Below are positions 61,875-64,000 of a stretch of DNA of 64,000 nucleotides, piece after piece. The stretch's first letter is position 1, and each line of letters opens with the position of its first letter. The position numbers were made by a program, and so were the translations under genes. The DNA is taken from assembly GCF_007830295.1 (NCBI RefSeq), contig NZ_VLKC01000001.1, forward strand, positions 143,773 through 207,772, written 5' to 3'. The notes below the pieces were generated by a model. That model did not search any database. It had not been told where the DNA came from and saw only the letters and a program-made list of their open reading frames with translations. This DNA is from Sporomusa sp. KB1 (lineage in GTDB: Bacteria > Bacillota > Negativicutes > Sporomusales > Sporomusaceae).

Positions 61875-62630
61875 TTAAGATTTATAACTATCAGGTTTCT
61901 CTAAAGGCTTGGTCGGATATGGAGAAAATTCAATATGCATTTTTGGTATCTCATCAAGACCGATTTTGGCATCAGTTATAACAAGGTTTAGCACATGTCC
62001 GCCTTTTTGAGCATCGTCAGAAAGAAAATGCAGATGATAACCGGCGGCATTGGTATTACCCATATATGCTGGCAGCCAAAAGCCTACTAATCGGCCTGAT
62101 ACATTAGCGTATTCAAAAACGCTCTGTTCGCTAACTGCAGCTGAAAGCAGTGGATAGGGCGGCTCATAGGGGCCAACACTGCGCACTTTGATGGATTTGA
62201 AAGTCCCTTTAATAATAATTGCATAAGGTAAATCATTACGTTTGCGAAGTTGGTCAAGTTCCTTCTTCAGTAAATCCAGGCTAAGCTCCGTAGCTTCAAT
62301 CGTTTTCGTTATATCGGCAGAAAAATATTTTACTGCGTAAAACGGAGTTTGAACATTATCATTTTCAACAGTGACCTTACCATCCCTCGCCGCCTTATAA
62401 ACTTTTCCATCTAATACAATCATTTCGCCATCAAGGCCGGCAAAAGTTCCTAATCCCATAGTTCCCTGTTGCTTTATTTTTCCAACAGTGGCTACGCCAT
62501 CATAATTTCCAGCGAGAAGCGCCTCAATTGTCGCTCCTTGATAGATGGTTTCTTTATCTACCGCAGGATTGGCCAAAGCCAGCGAACTGCCTAATACAAT
62601 AAAGCATAACATTAAAATTATTTTTTTCAT
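61875..62630 (-). CDS. budA: Alpha-acetolactate decarboxylase with signal peptide
   Basis: About 251 residues. A signal peptide (KKIILMLCFIVLGSSLALA) precedes the acetolactate decarboxylase fold. IEALLAGNYDGVATVG is followed by GLGTFAGLDGEMIVLDGKVY, and the zinc-binding GYHLHFLSDDAQKGGHVL has the His-x-His...His ligands near residues 196-209. The enzyme turns alpha-acetolactate into acetoin. Export is unusual for an intermediate-handling enzyme but is reported for some Bacillus homologues. The ATG at 62630 with GGAGGG 8 nt upstream is chosen over a GTG 6 bases earlier. No acetolactate synthase gene is adjacent. Confidence 0.88.
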   Translation of the reverse strand: MKKIILMLCFIVLGSSLALANPAVDKETIYQGATIEALLAGNYDGVATVGKIKQQGTMGLGTFAGLDGEMIVLDGKVYKAARDGKVTVENDNVQTPFYAVKYFSADITKTIEATELSLDLLKKELDQLRKRNDLPYAIIIKGTFKSIKVRSVGPYEPPYPLLSAAVSEQSVFEYANVSGRLVGFWLPAYMGNTNAAGYHLHFLSDDAQKGGHVLNLVITDAKIGLDEIPKMHIEFSPYPTKPLEKPDSYKS

Positions 62631-62809
62631 CGACACAAGCCCTCCACCAATTTAGTATCTTCCACTTGTTAAAGCCTGCAGGTACTGTACTCCTTTCTAC
62701 CTTATAACGTTAATTATACCATTATATTCTAACTATTTACACTGTCAAAATCCTTTTTTCTCCATATACACACTAACCAATTCTCATTTCCTGGCTCTAT
62801 CCAATGCCA

Positions 62810-63313
62810 TCAAACCTTATTACGTTCGTCTGGTTTCGCCAAGCCTAGGTTAATATGGCAGTACCCTCCCGGGGTCTTTTCCAGATATCTTTGATGATAT
62901 TCCTCTGCCGGGAAAAAGCGTCCCACCGCTTCAACTTCTACTACAATTGGCTCAGGATAATGCGGTTGCATTTTATTTATAAAATTGCTGATTACTGCCT
63001 TGTCTTCCGCCTCTGCGTAGTACGCACCTGTCCGATACTGTGTACCTTGATCAGGCCCTTGGCGATTTAGCGTAGTCGGATCAATAATCCGAAAAAAATG
63101 TTCTAATAATTTCGGTAAGGACAAGCTCCTTTCATCATAAGTAACTTCACAGACCTCAGTATAGCCTGTGGTTCCTGTGCATACCTGCTGATATGTGGGC
63201 CGGTCTGTAGTGCCTTGTCCATAGCCTACTTTTGTATTTAGAACCCCATTGAGTTGCATAAAGTAAGCTTCCACGCCCCAGAAACAACCTCCTGCAAGCC
63301 ATATCTTCTTCAT
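62810..63313 (-). CDS. msrA: Peptide-methionine (S)-S-oxide reductase MsrA
   Basis: A 167-residue MsrA. It has the catalytic GGCFWGVEAYF at residues 8-18 with Cys10, GYGQGTTDRPTYQQVC (usual GYxGG), DPTTLNRQGPDQGTQYRT and EEYHQRYLEK. It repairs oxidised methionine using thioredoxin. The C-terminal resolving Cys region is short (GGYCHINLG). The ATG at 63313 with GGAGGG upstream is chosen over one 33 bases earlier. Monocistronic. Confidence 0.94.
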   Translation of the reverse strand: MKKIWLAGGCFWGVEAYFMQLNGVLNTKVGYGQGTTDRPTYQQVCTGTTGYTEVCEVTYDERSLSLPKLLEHFFRIIDPTTLNRQGPDQGTQYRTGAYYAEAEDKAVISNFINKMQPHYPEPIVVEVEAVGRFFPAEEYHQRYLEKTPGGYCHINLGLAKPDERNKV

Positions 63314-63438
63314 AACGAGCAGCCCTCCTAATTGAATGAAGTTCACTTTATCTTTTATGCTTCCCTATTTTTAATAAACTACTTACCATCGTGCTAAACG
63401 TTCCATGGCGCAGAGAGGAATTATTGGGAAATTTTATT

Positions 63439-63714
63439 TTATGGTGTCTCACTCTTAATAGCATCTATTTGTTTTTGCATTTCCTGGATCTGTTTTTTGA
63501 TTTCTAAACTATCCTTATTTTCATTTTTCTTCTCTTGCAAGGAACTGAGATATTCTCCTTGCGAAGCTATAACTAAGATAATGCAACCGATTCCAACAAT
63601 AAAATTTCCAAGAACATTTTGCTCGTCAGGTGTTTTATCATGAGCTATAACTGTTCCCAAAACCGCGGAAATTAGCCCAAGCTCATTTGCTCCGATATCT
63701 TTAAATTCAGACAC
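63439..63714 (-). CDS. Small protein with membrane segments and C-terminal coiled coil
   Basis: A 91-residue protein. Two moderately hydrophobic stretches (ELGLISAVLGTVIA and VLGNFIVGIGCIILVIA) are followed by a charged heptad-like tail (KKQIQEMQKQIDAIKSE). GTG start with GAGGTG 9 nt upstream. Family not recognised. Confidence 0.55.
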   Translation of the reverse strand: MSEFKDIGANELGLISAVLGTVIAHDKTPDEQNVLGNFIVGIGCIILVIASQGEYLSSLQEKKNENKDSLEIKKQIQEMQKQIDAIKSETP

Positions 63715-63918
63715 TATGTTTTCACCTCAGTTTAAATATATGATAAGAAATAGTACTTATTCGATTCGTCTACTAGAGCATCTCTTATTACTCTGAACTA
63801 CGCCAATACCTTCCTATACGGATTTGCGAGTTAATAGCATATTCATAGTCCTACTTGTATCAATTAGACAACTAAAACTGACTTACCTGGCTCTGGTAGA
63901 AAACAGAATTAGTAAATA

Positions 63919-63948
63919 TTGACACAAAATAGAATAAAATGGTAAAAT
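63919..63948 (+). promoter_or_regulatory. Promoter of the next gene
   Basis: TTGACA (63919-63924), 18-base spacer, TAAAAT (63943-63948), about 40 bases before a start codon with GGGAG. Confidence 0.7.
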
Positions 63949-63989
63949 ATAGATGAATTTAAGCGTACCAAATTAAAACGGGAGTCAAG

Positions 63990-64000
63990 ATGAGTGTGGA
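63990..64000 (+). CDS. Start of a gene cut by the window end
   Basis: ATGAGTGTGGA after CGGGAG, downstream of a good promoter. Only Met-Ser-Val is visible, so nothing can be said about the product. Confidence 0.5.

Overview
The window looks like the chromosome of a Negativicutes bacterium, most likely a Sporomusa/Pelosinus-type anaerobe. This is inferred from the mix of Firmicutes-style signals (AGGAGG ribosome-binding sites, strong rho-independent hairpins, a type-B-like RNase P RNA) with genes for an outer membrane (LptA/OstA-like protein, RND efflux) and anaerobic redox enzymes (aldehyde:ferredoxin oxidoreductase, Ni-CO dehydrogenase). No species can be fixed from the sequence alone.

Layout. 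1-1.6 kb: the end of an aldehyde:ferredoxin oxidoreductase and a GNAT acetyltransferase. 1.7-17.8 kb (minus strand): an MFS exporter followed by one giant four-module nonribosomal peptide synthetase, C-A-T-C-A-T-E-C-A-T-C-A-T-R, whose reductase end predicts release of a peptide aldehyde or alcohol. 18.3-20.6 kb: an operon of a G3E GTPase, a soluble ABC-type ATPase and TrmO. 20.7-25.5 kb: a BmpA/Nup nucleoside ABC importer. 26-34 kb: UbiB-family kinase, secreted and small proteins, a zinc-ribbon regulator with two operators, a CWB2-like protein, a Nudix hydrolase and a CO dehydrogenase with a CX2C D-cluster motif. 34-42 kb: an ACS-family MFS transporter and an RND pump whose divergent MerR regulator sits over a textbook 19-bp-spacer promoter. 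42-49.4 kb: TetR, an LptA-like protein and a lipase, a decayed stretch, then a TetR-controlled operon of amidase, AiiA-type N-acyl-homoserine lactonase and an MFS transporter.

49.5-58.3 kb is a mosaic, GC-richer accessory region. It holds a free-standing structured RNA unit, an IS3-type transposase remnant, a MarR-EmrA-EmrB cassette with matching operators, a hairpin-rich leader with a 15-residue CxxC peptide, an ABC-2 exporter and the C-terminal half of a tyrosine recombinase that ends at the 3' end of tRNA-Arg. That is the usual signature of a decayed integrative element. 58.3-59.5 kb is a stable-RNA block on the minus strand (tRNA-Leu, -Trp, -Pro, -Cys, a possible 6S-like RNA, rnpB, tRNA-Arg). 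59.6-64 kb holds ordinary genes: flavin reductase, LysE exporter, exported acetolactate decarboxylase, MsrA and small proteins.

The most interesting items are the reductively terminated NRPS with its exporter, the quorum-quenching-like operon, the GTPase/ATPase/TrmO operon, the unassigned RNA at 50.16 kb, two near-identical tiny proteins ending CGGGCGGKR, and the operator architectures that can be read directly. All function calls come from reading motifs; no database search was run.
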